From Chryseobacterium echinoideorum (GTDB taxonomy: Bacteria > Bacteroidota > Bacteroidia > Flavobacteriales > Weeksellaceae): 64,000 nt of DNA. The first letter of the stretch is position 1, and each line of letters opens with the position of its first letter. The notes beneath the pieces are model-generated. The model made no database searches. It was not told the DNA's origin and was given only the letters and a program-made list of their open reading frames with translations. The position numbers and the translations under genes are program-made. The stretch is taken from contig NZ_VKNW01000004.1 in the NCBI RefSeq assembly GCF_007474535.1, positions 186,001-250,000 on the forward strand, read 5' to 3'. Positions 9,769-16,853 of the stretch are shown here, in pieces.

Positions 9769-10332
9769 TTAAAGTGAAAGAATAATTGGCAGAATCACAT
9801 TCGCCATTAAAAAACCTCCTGCCATAAAGCATATTGTTGCAATAAGTGATGGTAACTGTAAATTAGACAATCCCATAATAGCATGTCCACTTGTACACCC
9901 GCCCGCATAACGTGTTCCGAAACCAACCAGGAATCCGCCAACAACCATTACAATGAAACCTTTTAAGGTAAAAAGACTGGTGAAATTCATCAGCTGTACC
10001 GGAACCAAATTGCTGTAGTCTGTAATTCCGTAGGTTGACAATTCGGTTCTCAGCTCTGGATTAACAGAAATTTCTCCCGGGTTGATTAAAAACTGAGAAG
10101 CGATTATTCCGCCTAATAAGATTCCGAAAACAAAAAATAAGTTCCATAATTCCTTTTTCCAGTCATATTTGAAAAATCCGATATTGGCAGGAACACAAGC
10201 GGCACAGATATGCCTGAGTGACGAGCTGATTCCGAAAGATTTATTTCCTAGAATCAGCAAAACCGGAACCGTAAGCCCGATCAAAGGACCTGCAACATAC
10301 CACGGCCAAGGTTCTTTTATAATTTCTAACAT
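9769..10332 (-). CDS. YeeE/YedE-type sulfur transport protein, first half
   Basis: 187 residues with about five TM segments. The signature GFGTRYAGGCTSGHAIMGLS (around 140-160) holds the conserved Cys shown in YeeE to relay thiosulfate through the membrane. HICAACVP (residues 41-48) supplies two more cysteines typical of this half. It is the promoter-proximal gene of the six-gene leftward operon ending at 7383. No copy of the Crp operator seen at 12.1 and 13.2 kb was found in its 320-base upstream gap. Confidence 0.88.
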   Translation of the reverse strand: MLEIIKEPWPWYVAGPLIGLTVPVLLILGNKSFGISSSLRHICAACVPANIGFFKYDWKKELWNLFFVFGILLGGIIASQFLINPGEISVNPELRTELSTYGITDYSNLVPVQLMNFTSLFTLKGFIVMVVGGFLVGFGTRYAGGCTSGHAIMGLSNLQLPSLIATICFMAGGFLMANVILPIILSL

Positions 10333-10506
10333 TGATTATTATATTTAAACTATTTATATTCTTATTGTGATTGTCCGCTTTTAATCCTATTAAAAAATGT
10401 TTTAACACAAAGTCCACAAAGATTTTTACGATGATTTATTACGGATATTCAATTTTTATTAACTGTTTTATTTTAAGATGATATGCTTTGTTCCAATTTA
10501 TAAATG

Positions 10507-10612
10507 GTCATTCTGAACATAAACTTTAGGATTATAAAATATAGGAAATATAAAACTAAACTAATTAGATCCTTCATTTCATAATGCTTGGCAAAATTTT
10601 ATTCAGAATGAC
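10507..10612. repeat. Short inverted-repeat element in the 10333-10651 gap
   Basis: The 319-base gap between the YeeE operon and the MBL gene holds no gene. Within it GTCATTCTGAA (10507-10517) and its exact complement TTCAGAATGAC (10602-10612) bracket an AT-rich 106-base unit, the shape of a small MITE or chromosomal repeat. No ORF lies inside. Target duplications were not evident. Confidence 0.45.
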
Positions 10613-10651
10613 AAAAATTCAAATAACAAGTAAGATTCTTAATTTTTGAAA

Positions 10652-12064
10652 CTACTTCAAAACTTTACTTTGGCAAACAAAATCACTTTTCGGAAGTCCT
10701 GTTTTAAAAATCTCATTGAAACCGCCTTCTATTTCGGTAAAATTTCTGTAACCTCTTGCCTGAAGAATACTTGCCGCCATCATACTTCTGTAACCTCCCG
10801 CACAATGCAGGTAAAAATGTTCTTCGGGGCTGATGTGATGTATCCAATCATTGATATAAGCTAAAGGTTTATTGTAGGCTTCATCTACGTGTTCTGCATT
10901 GTACTCGCTTTCTTTTCGGACATCAATAATTTTGACTTCTTTTCCTTTAATTTCATCTTCGAATTGCTGTGCTGAAATTCTTTTCACAGAATCGTATTCC
11001 TTTCCGCTATTCTTCCACGCTTTAAATCCGCCCTTTAAAAATCCGAGAACATTGTCGAATCCTACACGACTTAATCGGGTCACCGTTTCCTCTTCTTCAT
11101 TTTCGTTGGTAATGAGAAGAATCGGCTGTTTTACATCCACAATCAAGGCTCCGACCCAAGGTGCAAAATCCCCATTCAAACCAATATTAATAGACTGCGG
11201 AATAAAACCTTTTGCAAAATCTTCATTATTTCTTACATCCAAAATCAAAGCTCCGGAATGTTCAGCCATTTCTTCAAACTCTTCGGGAGAAAGTGCCTGT
11301 AAACCTTTTGACAAAACCTCATCAAAACTATCGTAGCCTTTTTTATTCATTGCCACGTTCATTCCAAAGTAAGCAGGTGGCGGAAGAAGTCCGTCTGTAA
11401 CAGCTTTGATGAAACTTTCCTTATCCTTCTGATTCAGCGCATAATTAGTTTTCTTTTGATTTCCCAATGAGTCTACTGTTTCTTTCTGCATATTTTTTCC
11501 GCAAGCTGACCCCGCTCCGTGAGCCGGATAAACGGTAATATCATCATCCAGAGGCAAAATCTTCTGATATAAACTATCGTACAGCAAACCAGCCAGTTCT
11601 TCCTGTGTCATATTTGCTGCTTTCTGTGCTAAATCAGGACGACCGACATCTCCTAAAAATAAAGTATCTCCGCTAAATAATGCTTTTTCTTTGCCATGTT
11701 CGTCAATAAGAAGAAAAGATGAGCTTTCCATCGTATGTCCGGGCGTATGAAGGACTTTTATCGTAACATTTCCTACTTCGAAAATTTGATTGTCTTCTGC
11801 AATGATGGCTTCAAATTCTGGTTTTGCGGTTGGTCCGTAGACAATAGGTGCTTTTGTTTTTCTGCTTAAATCCAAATGTCCGCTTACAAAATCTGCGTGA
11901 AAATGAGTTTCAAAAATATATTTAAGGGTAACATCATCTTTTTCCAGTCTTTCAATGTAGGGCTGAGTTTCTCTTAATGGATCTATAATAGCTGCTTCAC
12001 CATTTGAAACGATATAATATGCACCTTGTGCAAGACATCCTGTATAAATCTGTTCTATTTTCAT
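10652..12064 (-). CDS. CstB-like MBL-fold persulfide dioxygenase with two rhodanese domains
   Basis: 470 residues in three parts. Residues 1-245 are an ETHE1-type metallo-beta-lactamase fold with HFHADFVSGH (His54, His56, Asp58, His63) and SGDTLFLGDVGRPDL, the non-haem iron site of persulfide dioxygenases. Residues 260-355 are a rhodanese-like domain with no Cys at the active loop (LLITNENEEEE). Residues 370-465 are a rhodanese with Cys421 in YLHCAGGYRS. This is the CstB arrangement, which oxidises glutathione- or CoA-type persulfides to thiosulfate. It has its own promoter and Crp-like operator and is monocistronic. Confidence 0.92.
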   Translation of the reverse strand: MKIEQIYTGCLAQGAYYIVSNGEAAIIDPLRETQPYIERLEKDDVTLKYIFETHFHADFVSGHLDLSRKTKAPIVYGPTAKPEFEAIIAEDNQIFEVGNVTIKVLHTPGHTMESSSFLLIDEHGKEKALFSGDTLFLGDVGRPDLAQKAANMTQEELAGLLYDSLYQKILPLDDDITVYPAHGAGSACGKNMQKETVDSLGNQKKTNYALNQKDKESFIKAVTDGLLPPPAYFGMNVAMNKKGYDSFDEVLSKGLQALSPEEFEEMAEHSGALILDVRNNEDFAKGFIPQSINIGLNGDFAPWVGALIVDVKQPILLITNENEEEETVTRLSRVGFDNVLGFLKGGFKAWKNSGKEYDSVKRISAQQFEDEIKGKEVKIIDVRKESEYNAEHVDEAYNKPLAYINDWIHHISPEEHFYLHCAGGYRSMMAASILQARGYRNFTEIEGGFNEIFKTGLPKSDFVCQSKVLK

Positions 12065-12102
12065 TTTTATGAATTTTAAATTTTAATTATTTTTTATTGA
12101 TA

Positions 12103-12147
12103 CAAATTTCTGAGTTTGAGATTTTGTGTACCGCTACTTTTGTTACA
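12103..12147 (-). promoter_or_regulatory. Crp/Fnr-type operator and promoter of the CstB-like gene
   Basis: A 21-bp imperfect palindrome at 12127-12147 reads on the minus strand TGTAAC-N9-GGTACA. Exactly 16 bases later comes GAAATTTG (12110-12103), one base off TAnnTTTG. The gene starts 38 bases after the box. The same 21-bp word with the same 16-base spacing occurs before the TauE-type gene. The palindrome centre falls about 40 bases before the expected start site, where Crp/Fnr proteins activate by touching polymerase. Confidence 0.75.
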
Positions 12148-12262
12148 TAAACAACTTTAATTTTTTTAATTGCAAATTCTGCTAATACTTAGAAAAAGAG
12201 TTGCTTGCCTTTATACTGATTCTTCTAGATGAATTTGATACTTTCTTTGAATAAATTTATCG

Positions 12263-12342
12263 CAGCCCGGCCTGAGTGGAGCTCTTTTTGTGAAGTGAAA
12301 CGGAACAAAAAAGCGGGAACGGAGGACGGAAATAGCTGCCCA
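12263..12342 (+). repeat. Structured intergenic repeat
   Basis: GC-richer than its surroundings. It reads CAGCCCGGCCTGA, then GGAGCTCTTTTTG, AACAAAAAAGCGGGAACGG and finally GCTGCCC. A diverged relative in the other orientation lies at 49446-49546 behind mnmE/pepP: both share AGCCC...TGA...GAGCTCTTTTTG...AAAAAAGCG. It appears to be a dispersed chromosomal repeat; it could form RNA structure or act in termination. Confidence 0.5.
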
Positions 12343-12349
12343 AAAAAAT

Positions 12350-13144
12350 CTACAAGAAAATTTCTTTTATAATGATGTAAATTCCCATCAAAAGAATGAA
12401 CCAGCCAAAAGCAGGCTTTAGCTTTTTCCCGTCAATTTTTTTGGATAATTTTGACCCGATGATGATCCCGACGATTGCAATTGATGAGATGGTAGCCAGT
12501 AACTTCCAGTCGATTTCCACATGATTCATAGAAGAGAAAAATCCGATAAGTGAATTGAGCGAGATGATGACAAGCGATGTCCCAATGGCAACTTTCATTG
12601 GAGTTTTGAGGAGATTGACAAGTGCGGGAATGATCATAAACCCGCCTCCTGCACCGACTAAGCCTGTTAAAACTCCGACAACCGAGCCCTCTCCTGCTGC
12701 CAAAAGTGTATTATTTTTGTGTAAGTTAAGTGACTCAACGGCACATTCTGTATTTTTCTGAATCATTTTATAGGAAGCCAAAATCATTAATCCCGCAAAA
12801 ATCAGGAGAAGCAAAATATCTTTCGTCACCACAAAATCACTGACTGTGACTACTTTATCCGGAATTAAAGGTAAGATATAGTTGCGCGTAAGAAAAATGG
12901 AGATAATGGACGGAATTCCAAAAACGAGAGCCGTTTTGAAATTTACCAAGCCCTTTTTGAAGTAAGAAACTGAGCCGACCATACTGCTGATTCCGACAAT
13001 AAAAAGTGAATATTCTGTTGCCAGAAATGCGTCTAATCCGAAAAGATAGACCAGAACGGGAACGGTAAGAATGCTTCCGCCACCGCCAATTAAGCCCAAT
13101 GAAACTCCTATTAAAACCGATGCAATATATCCAAAAACTTCCAT
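12350..13144 (-). CDS. TauE/SafE-family sulfite/sulfonate exporter
   Basis: 264 residues from the ATG at 13144, with eight TM segments in two repeats. Each repeat opens with a Gly-rich turn: GLIGGGGSILTVPVLVYLFG near residue 20 and GLVGAGGGFMIIPALV near 165. This TSUP-family protein probably exports sulfite or thiosulfate made by the neighbouring CstB-like enzyme. The frame is open to 13165, but that region overlaps the predicted -7 box (13163-13170), so 13144 is preferred. It is read toward the CstB-like gene but each has its own operator. Confidence 0.88.
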   Translation of the reverse strand: MEVFGYIASVLIGVSLGLIGGGGSILTVPVLVYLFGLDAFLATEYSLFIVGISSMVGSVSYFKKGLVNFKTALVFGIPSIISIFLTRNYILPLIPDKVVTVSDFVVTKDILLLLIFAGLMILASYKMIQKNTECAVESLNLHKNNTLLAAGEGSVVGVLTGLVGAGGGFMIIPALVNLLKTPMKVAIGTSLVIISLNSLIGFFSSMNHVEIDWKLLATISSIAIVGIIIGSKLSKKIDGKKLKPAFGWFILLMGIYIIIKEIFL

Positions 13145-13162
13145 ATTCTCAACTTTATGTTG

Positions 13163-13207
13163 CAAAATTGAACATATCGGAAAAGATGTACCGCTACTTT
13201 TGTTACA
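13163..13207 (-). promoter_or_regulatory. Crp/Fnr-type operator and promoter of the TauE-type gene
   Basis: The 21-bp palindrome TGTAAC-N9-GGTACA at 13187-13207 is identical to that at 12127-12147. It is followed after 16 bases by CAATTTTG (13170-13163), one base off the -7 consensus. It lies in the 167-base gap next to the Crp/Fnr gene, the likely binder. Confidence 0.75.
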
Positions 13208-13311
13208 GAAGACAACTTAGCTATGAATTATTTTGGTGCAAAGAGCGCAAAGTTTTCTTTTTTTTAAAATTTTGTTGATTTTTAAGTTTGCAAAGCAGTG
13301 AGAAAAGGGTT

Positions 13312-13944
13312 TTACAGATCCTCTAAAATCGTAATCTTATTTCTTCCAAGCTGTAGTTTACCGGAATCCTCCAGCTGTTTCAAGAGTCGGGAAACAACAA
13401 CTCTGGCTGTTCCAAGTTCGTTAGCAAGTTGTTCGTGGGTAATGACAATGGTTTTGGACTTAAGAATTTCAGATTTTTTATGGAGAAGATTCAGCAGTCT
13501 TTCATCTACTTTTTTAAAAGCAATGGCATTGATAATATCCAACAATTCTTCGAAGCGTTTGTGATACAGCCTGAAAATATAATCCAGCCATTCCGGATAT
13601 TCTTTAATGAACAGAGATACTTTATCAACCGGCAAAAACAGAATCTCCGTATCCTCCTCTACTTCGGCTTTTACGATACTTTTTTCGTTGTGCATTCCGC
13701 CCAGAAAAGACATGATGCAGCTTTCTCCTGCCTTGATGTAATACAGAAGAATTTCACGCCCGTCTTCCTCAGTACGGATGACTTTCATCATCCCTTTCAT
13801 CACAATCGGAATCGAGCGGATAGAAGAATTTTCATCCAAAATGATATCTCCTTCCTGATAGGTTTTCGTCACTCCGTATTTGTAAAGCTTCTCAACCAAT
13901 TCAGGCGAAGAAGTAAATTCTGAAGTAAGTATGGATGGTTGCAT
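13312..13944 (-). CDS. Crp/Fnr-family transcription regulator
   Basis: 210 residues. The N-terminal cyclic-nucleotide-binding-type barrel (about 25-115) includes GDIILDENSSIRSIPIVMKG. A long dimer helix follows, then a Crp-type winged HTH (about 150-205) with THEQLANELGTARVVVSRLLKQLE as recognition unit. The [4Fe-4S] Cys motif of Fnr is absent. One Cys lies in the barrel (GESCIMSF, near residue 74) and might sense sulfane sulfur or redox state. Its position next to two identical Crp-like operators suggests it activates the TauE-type and CstB-like genes. The effector is unknown. Confidence 0.9.
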   Translation of the reverse strand: MQPSILTSEFTSSPELVEKLYKYGVTKTYQEGDIILDENSSIRSIPIVMKGMMKVIRTEEDGREILLYYIKAGESCIMSFLGGMHNEKSIVKAEVEEDTEILFLPVDKVSLFIKEYPEWLDYIFRLYHKRFEELLDIINAIAFKKVDERLLNLLHKKSEILKSKTIVITHEQLANELGTARVVVSRLLKQLEDSGKLQLGRNKITILEDL

Positions 13945-14136
13945 GGTTTATATTAATGTATTAATTTAAAAAATTTATTTCCCGACTGCAGTTGTGATCA
14001 TTGTTGTATGTTGCCAGTAAACCTCAATTTTCATCTAATTTTTTGGACTAAAATAGGGTTAAAATTCTAAAAAGGAAAGTTAAATTTTTAAATTAAAATG
14101 TTTTAATTCATCTATATCAATTCTTTGTTAGATTTA

Positions 14137-14253
14137 CTAACTTACTAAGGCGAAAATTGTTTGATCAAAAATATTCTCTATGGATTCTATTGATAGTTTA
14201 GCTTCATTTCCTAATGTAACCAGATGTTTTGTGGTAACATTTCCACCGTATCC
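14137..14253 (-). pseudogene. C-terminal remnant resembling HipA
   Basis: The 405-base gap 13945-14349 holds only this trace. Thirty-eight codons read GYGGNVTTKHLVTLGNEAKL and end IFDQTIFALVS. The spacing matches the end of HipA kinases: the intact HipA at 30472-31701 has GEGRNITRTHIEKLGLEAKL at the same place. There is no start and no kinase core. Upstream, another frame gives MGETTIVFKD, suggesting a frameshift. Identification rests on this short similarity. Confidence 0.45.
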
Positions 14254-14349
14254 TTAAAAACTATGGTAGTCTCTCCCATCATTATACGTTAAGCAGTTGT
14301 TTGGAAAACAGATAATGATTGGGTTTACTTATAATCATAACAGAGTTCT

Positions 14350-14901
14350 TTATAAATCGTCAGTATAATGTCGTCTGTCTTTTTCCTGCGAAAATTTTTG
14401 GTTGTTATAATCTGCCGATTTGTTACGGGCAATGGATAAAGTATGCCAGTCTTCATTTTTCAGCATTTTGGCTACAAAAACCAACTGACCAATATGATAC
14501 GGATAGTGAGCCAATTGGCGGTTGATGGCCTCAATTACAGTATGACCGTCATTTCGGATATAAATTATTCTCTCTAAATCTGCTTCCGTAAGTTGATTTA
14601 AAGCATTCATCAGGCAATCCCAACCATTATTCCAATGTATCATCAGTTCTTCTTTGTTTTGAAAAGGGTTGGTAAATTCCGCATCACGGTTTCGCCAGGA
14701 CTTTTCTCCGTCTGCGGTCAGAAATTCGGTAAACCTCGACAACATATTTCCTGCAATATGATTGACCAGAATAGCAATACTGTTGCTTTCCTGGTTATAC
14801 TGCCAAAATAATTGTTCTTCCTGTAATTGTTCCATTGCTTTTTCTCCAAGCATTTTGTAATACAGAAATTGTTTTTTGATACTTTCTAAATAGCTGTCCA
14901 T
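14350..14901 (-). CDS. DUF1572 / DinB-like protein
   Basis: 183 residues, mostly helical. The His-bearing positions of the DinB-like four-helix bundle are visible: SIAILVNHIAGNML (His near residue 48) and HYPYHIGQLVFVAKML (two His near 132-136), expected to bind a divalent metal. This matches DUF1572, common in Bacteroidota and close to bacillithiol-transferase-type proteins. Substrate unknown. It lies 12 bases after the NTF2-like pseudogene on the same strand. Confidence 0.8.
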   Translation of the reverse strand: MDSYLESIKKQFLYYKMLGEKAMEQLQEEQLFWQYNQESNSIAILVNHIAGNMLSRFTEFLTADGEKSWRNRDAEFTNPFQNKEELMIHWNNGWDCLMNALNQLTEADLERIIYIRNDGHTVIEAINRQLAHYPYHIGQLVFVAKMLKNEDWHTLSIARNKSADYNNQKFSQEKDRRHYTDDL

Positions 14902-14913
14902 TTTTTTAAGATT

Positions 14914-15263
14914 TTAATGTTCAAACTTATAATGTACCCTGACTTTACTTGCTTTTCTTTCATTGTTCAATTCCATATATTCTGCCGAAAATGAATTATT
15001 TACGCTTCGGTAAAACAAAACGGATGAATTAACTTCTTTGAGTTCGTGATAAAGCTCGAAATCCAGATTGGGGTATTTTTGCAGGGCTCTTGAAAAGTAA
15101 TCTCTTAAATCTCTTTTGTTGGAAATTTTGCCTTCTGCGGTTATCCTATTTGCTGAATAATGGGCGAAACAAAATCTATATTTTCGCTGTAATGTTTCAT
15201 TAGGGCTTCCAAGTTGTGACTGTTTCAGGCATTGGGTCATTCCTGTGTAAAATTGATTTTCAT
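14914..15263 (-). pseudogene. NTF2/SnoaL-like gene with two nonsense codons and a frameshift
   Basis: Read from the ATG at 15263 the family sequence appears as MKINFTQE, TGA, PNA, TGA, then NSHNLEALMKHYSENIDFVS and PIIQQIG. One base is then missing, and the next frame gives ITAEGKISNKRDLRDYFSRA through to VRVHYKFEH at 14914. Related proteins have Trp at both stop positions (EWxNAWNSHD...), so two TGG codons became TGA. The last 80 or so residues read open and could be mistaken for a short intact gene starting at 15240. Intact relatives are 110-120-residue SnoaL/NTF2-fold proteins of unknown substrate. Confidence 0.75.
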
Positions 15264-15291
15264 AATCTGAATATTTTTTACTATATTGAAA

Positions 15292-15684
15292 TCAATCTGC
15301 ATTGTATAAGTTATTATTTTTTATTTCCATCAATCTTTCCGGGTTTTCAGGAGATTGAAATCCAAACTGACGGTAAAGCGAGTGAGCATCTAATGTGGCT
15401 AATAGTGTTCTTCGCAAACCCTTTACAAAATCCAATTCCATAATGTATTTCATCATCATTTTTGATAATCCGTTACCTCTGTATTCTTTCAAAATATACA
15501 CATCTGCCAAGTAACCAAAAGTGGCATAATCCGTTATCAAACGGGCAAAGCCAATTTGTTTTTCATCTTCAAATAATCCTATGCAAAAAGAATTTTTCAA
15601 TGCGGCACTTACTGTTTCCAACGGAATACCTTTTGCCCAATAGCTTTCTGTACTTAAAAATTGATGAATGGCTTTGATATCCAT
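15292..15684 (-). CDS. GNAT-family N-acetyltransferase
   Basis: 130 residues with the GNAT fold: strand pair FCIGLFEDEKQIGFARLITD, strand ADVYILKEYRGNGLSKMMMK holding the acetyl-CoA loop (R/Q-x-x-G-x-G/A as YRGNGL, about residues 69-74), and the C-terminal SLYRQFGFQSP strand. Length suits a single-domain member. The acetyl acceptor cannot be predicted. It lies 28 bases upstream of the NTF2-like pseudogene on the same strand. Confidence 0.87.
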   Translation of the reverse strand: MDIKAIHQFLSTESYWAKGIPLETVSAALKNSFCIGLFEDEKQIGFARLITDYATFGYLADVYILKEYRGNGLSKMMMKYIMELDFVKGLRRTLLATLDAHSLYRQFGFQSPENPERLMEIKNNNLYNAD

Positions 15685-16001
15685 GTTTTGAAAACCGTTT
15701 TTTATTTTAATTATTTGATTATCTACTTCTATTGTATTTGTTTTTTAAGTTTTTGATTTGTACCAAATAGAGACCATTTGTAATCGTTTTTTTTATATTC
15801 GCAATTCGATATAGAAAACAGACTACTTCCTGTCTATGCAGGTTTACAAAATAGGAGTATCATAATTAGTAAAAATCATTTGTCAACTCTCCTTTTAATT
15901 CTCTTATTTTCGATTAATAAGCTTTAAAAGGATTCTCAACTTGATTTTTTTTAATTAGCATTCTGATATTGATTTTAGTTTTGACCAAGACAGCACAGGT
16001 T
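15685..16001. other. Gap without recognisable content
   Basis: Very AT-rich, about 317 bases. No coding frame, RNA gene or convincing hairpin was found. The first 100 bases should carry the promoter of the GNAT gene, but no clean TAnnTTTG box stands out. Confidence 0.5.
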
Positions 16002-16406
16002 TTAGTGTGGAGGTTTCATCTGCGGAAATTTCTTTTCTGCCTTTCCTGATGACATATCTACAGATGTTTCTCTTAATAATTTATTTTCTTCTCTGAGATA
16101 TTTGTTCTCTTCTTCTAATTTAGTAATGTACTTTTTCATTGTTTGCAAGCCATATTCTGTAATATTTACGGGGTTTTTGGCTGTATTTTCATTTTGAAAA
16201 AAATAAATTCCGTCCTCAGGCTCATAAATTTCTTCTAATTTAACATCTAATTCTTTTGCTAACTTAACCCATTCTTTTTTTGATATTTTGGTAACGCCAT
16301 TTTCTCTTCTGTTATAGCTTGAAGTTTCTATACCTATTTTATAAGCCAATTCTTCTTGAGTAAATTTTTTTTCTAGTCTTTTATCTATTAATTTTTGTTT
16401 TAGCAT
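16002..16406 (-). CDS. XRE-family regulator with C-terminal coiled coil
   Basis: 134 residues. Residues 4-60 are a Cro/C1-type HTH (KLIDKRLEKKFTQEELAYKI, then SSYNRRENGVTKISKKEW). A linker and an acidic/leucine coiled coil follow (about 95-115, ITKLEEENKYLREENKLLRE), probably for dimerisation. It is transcribed away from the small-peptide gene. The 125-base shared gap carries an inverted repeat, so it likely controls both itself and the peptide cassette. Ligand unknown. Confidence 0.85.
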   Translation of the reverse strand: MLKQKLIDKRLEKKFTQEELAYKIGIETSSYNRRENGVTKISKKEWVKLAKELDVKLEEIYEPEDGIYFFQNENTAKNPVNITEYGLQTMKKYITKLEEENKYLREENKLLRETSVDMSSGKAEKKFPQMKPPH

Positions 16407-16438
16407 TTGGTGTACTTAAAAAATAATATGTTGTGATT

Positions 16439-16463
16439 TGCAATATATATGTTTTTAATTGCA
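16439..16463. promoter_or_regulatory. Inverted repeat between regulator and peptide gene
   Basis: TGCAAT-N13-ATTGCA in the divergent promoter gap, overlapping the likely -7 region of the XRE gene (minus strand, TATATTGC). About 25 bases further right the plus strand has TAATTTAG, one base off TAnnTTTG, serving the peptide gene. Plausible operator for the XRE protein. Confidence 0.4.
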
Positions 16464-16531
16464 TTTCAAAGTTTAAAAAGTGTTTTTAATTTAGCAATGC
16501 TAATAATAGCACAAAACAAAATATTTTTATT

Positions 16532-16765
16532 ATGAAAAACATTAAAACGATTCTTTTTTCAGGATTTGCAGTAGTTGCTACTGCTTTAGCTTTCACATTA
16601 ACTTTAAAAGATTCCTCTTTAGAGAGTCTTAGTGCTAATGCCGGAACCAAATGTGTAGAAGCAACAAATAGTGATTGCAGATCTGCTTCAACGGGGCAAA
16701 TTTATACTGGCTATAAAGCACAAACAATTGGGGGAACGGAATTGGGAATGGGTTTACAGCCATAA
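16532..16765 (+). CDS. Small exported Cys-containing peptide precursor (NVEALA/DUF6520-like)
   Basis: 77 residues. KNIKTILFSGF and a hydrophobic core (about 9-25) form an export signal. The segment SLESLSANA-GTKC follows, resembling the NVEALA stretch of small Bacteroidota peptides, with an Ala-x-Ala site (ANA) ahead of Gly. Cleavage there would free a 40-residue peptide with two cysteines (KCVEATNSDC), a Gly/Tyr-rich middle and end GMGLQP. DUF6520 peptides have a similar plan. Two hairpins separate it from the downstream operon, which includes a signal peptidase. Export is well supported; peptide identity and activity are unknown. Confidence 0.75.
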   Translation: MKNIKTILFSGFAVVATALAFTLTLKDSSLESLSANAGTKCVEATNSDCRSASTGQIYTGYKAQTIGGTELGMGLQP

Positions 16766-16774
16766 GATTATCTG

Positions 16775-16832
16775 AAAGTGTATTCTTTAGAATACACTTT
16801 GTTTCATTAAAAAAGGAGATTTATCTCCTTTT
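16775..16832 (+). terminator. Two tandem hairpins after the peptide gene
   Basis: Hairpin one is AAAGTGTATTC, loop TTTA, exact complement (16775-16800), with no T tract. Hairpin two is AAAAGGAGA, loop TTTA, exact complement (16811-16832), followed by ACTTTTTTAA, a standard terminator. Both share the loop TTTA. They would end most transcripts after the peptide gene and let few continue into 16854, or the first may protect the mRNA 3' end. Confidence 0.8.
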
Positions 16833-16853
16833 ACTTTTTTAATAACCATATTT

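Noticed and set aside
13145..13165. Upstream start of the TauE-type gene at 13165
   Set aside because: It would overlap the -7 box at 13163-13170, so translation from there would need a transcript starting upstream of this promoter.
14914..15240. Intact 108-residue NTF2-like gene, or TGA read as Trp
   Set aside because: The first 25 residues are out of frame relative to the family. TGA is a normal stop for other genes here (for example at 18494-18496), so recoding is not supported.
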